DNA from: Ochromonadaceae sp. CCMP2298
Taxonomy: Eukaryota > Sar > Synurophyceae > Ochromonadales > Ochromonadaceae
DNA: 16,447 nucleotides
Direction of reading: 5' to 3'
Assembly: GCA_026770595.1 (NCBI GenBank)
Contig: MU634072.1
Coordinates: forward strand, 1-16,447
Below the pieces are notes generated by a model. The model was not told the DNA's origin. It did not search any database and worked only from the letters and a program-made list of their open reading frames with translations. Each line of letters starts with the position of its first letter. The first letter of the stretch is position 1. Shown here piece by piece: positions 16,381-16,447 of the stretch. The translations under genes were made by a program, and so were the position numbers.

Positions 16381-16447
16381 ATCGACGTCCCTAAGGAGGC
16401 AGTCACCCACCACAACTCGCTGCTCTCCCACATCGTCAGACAGGTTG
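16381..16447 (+). CDS. Possible partial exon at right edge, unknown product
   Basis: After an acceptor-like ACCCACCAG the sequence is GC-rich like coding DNA and open to the edge in the frame reading IDVPKEAVTHHNSLLSHIVR (then QV), which has amphipathic-helix spacing of hydrophobic residues. Another open frame reads as low-complexity Ser/Thr/Arg and is less protein-like. Twenty-two residues are too few to name a family, and no start or upstream exon can be joined with confidence. Confidence 0.3.
   Translation, partial: MDVPKEAVTHHNSLLSHIVRQV

Noticed and set aside
16197-16394. Open frame of Thr/Pro/His repeats
   Set aside because: It is only the translation of the CCACCCA heptamer array, with no coding-like flanks or credible product.

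Overview
The window is nuclear DNA from a flagellated single-celled eukaryote, probably a protist or alga. Genes are interrupted by short GT-AG introns (about 70-205 bases), coding DNA is GC-rich, and the code is standard (TAA, TAG and TGA all end genes). Flagella are implied by the C-terminus of the axonemal central-pair protein PF16/SPAG6 at the left edge and by two kinesins, one of which carries an IFT54-like domain. I cannot place the lineage from sequence alone. A short CCCTAA-like run hints at TTAGGG-type telomeres but proves nothing.

Layout from left to right: (1) the last exon of PF16/SPAG6 (+, 1-183). (2) An SMP-30/gluconolactonase-family enzyme (+, 544-1599). (3) A 1329-residue kinesin-4-family motor (-, two exons, 5705 down to 1645), tail-to-tail with the SMP-30 gene over only 45 bases. 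(4) Two paralogous amino acid/auxin permease (AAAP) transporters, head-to-head around a 287-base shared upstream region: a minus copy (484 aa, three exons, 7668 down to 5980) and a plus copy (481 aa, four exons, 7956-9793). They share one intron position and differ in three others. (5) A 1530-residue kinesin-3-like motor (-, four exons, 15373 down to 10272). (6) A right flank with an array of A-tract/GTCACG elements, telomere-like and 7-base repeats, and perhaps the start of another plus-strand gene.

The most unusual object is the kinesin-3-like protein. Behind the motor and a coiled coil it carries a discoidin (F5/8 type C) domain that is split. The first half is followed by about 210 residues containing a domain resembling the N-terminal calponin-homology-like domain of IFT54/TRAF3IP1, then by the second half of the discoidin fold. 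A coiled coil and a highly acidic tail follow. Both added folds occur in intraflagellar-transport complex B (IFT54; IFT25 has a discoidin-like fold), so one polypeptide joins a motor with two IFT-B-like folds. A role as a ciliary cargo motor is inference.

PF16, a kinesin-4 and the IFT54-domain kinesin lie within 16 kb, which gives the window a flagellar flavour; the SMP-30 enzyme and the transporters have no evident link to it. All gene models were built by eye from reading frame, splice consensus, family motifs and comparison of the two transporter paralogs. No search or transcript data were available.
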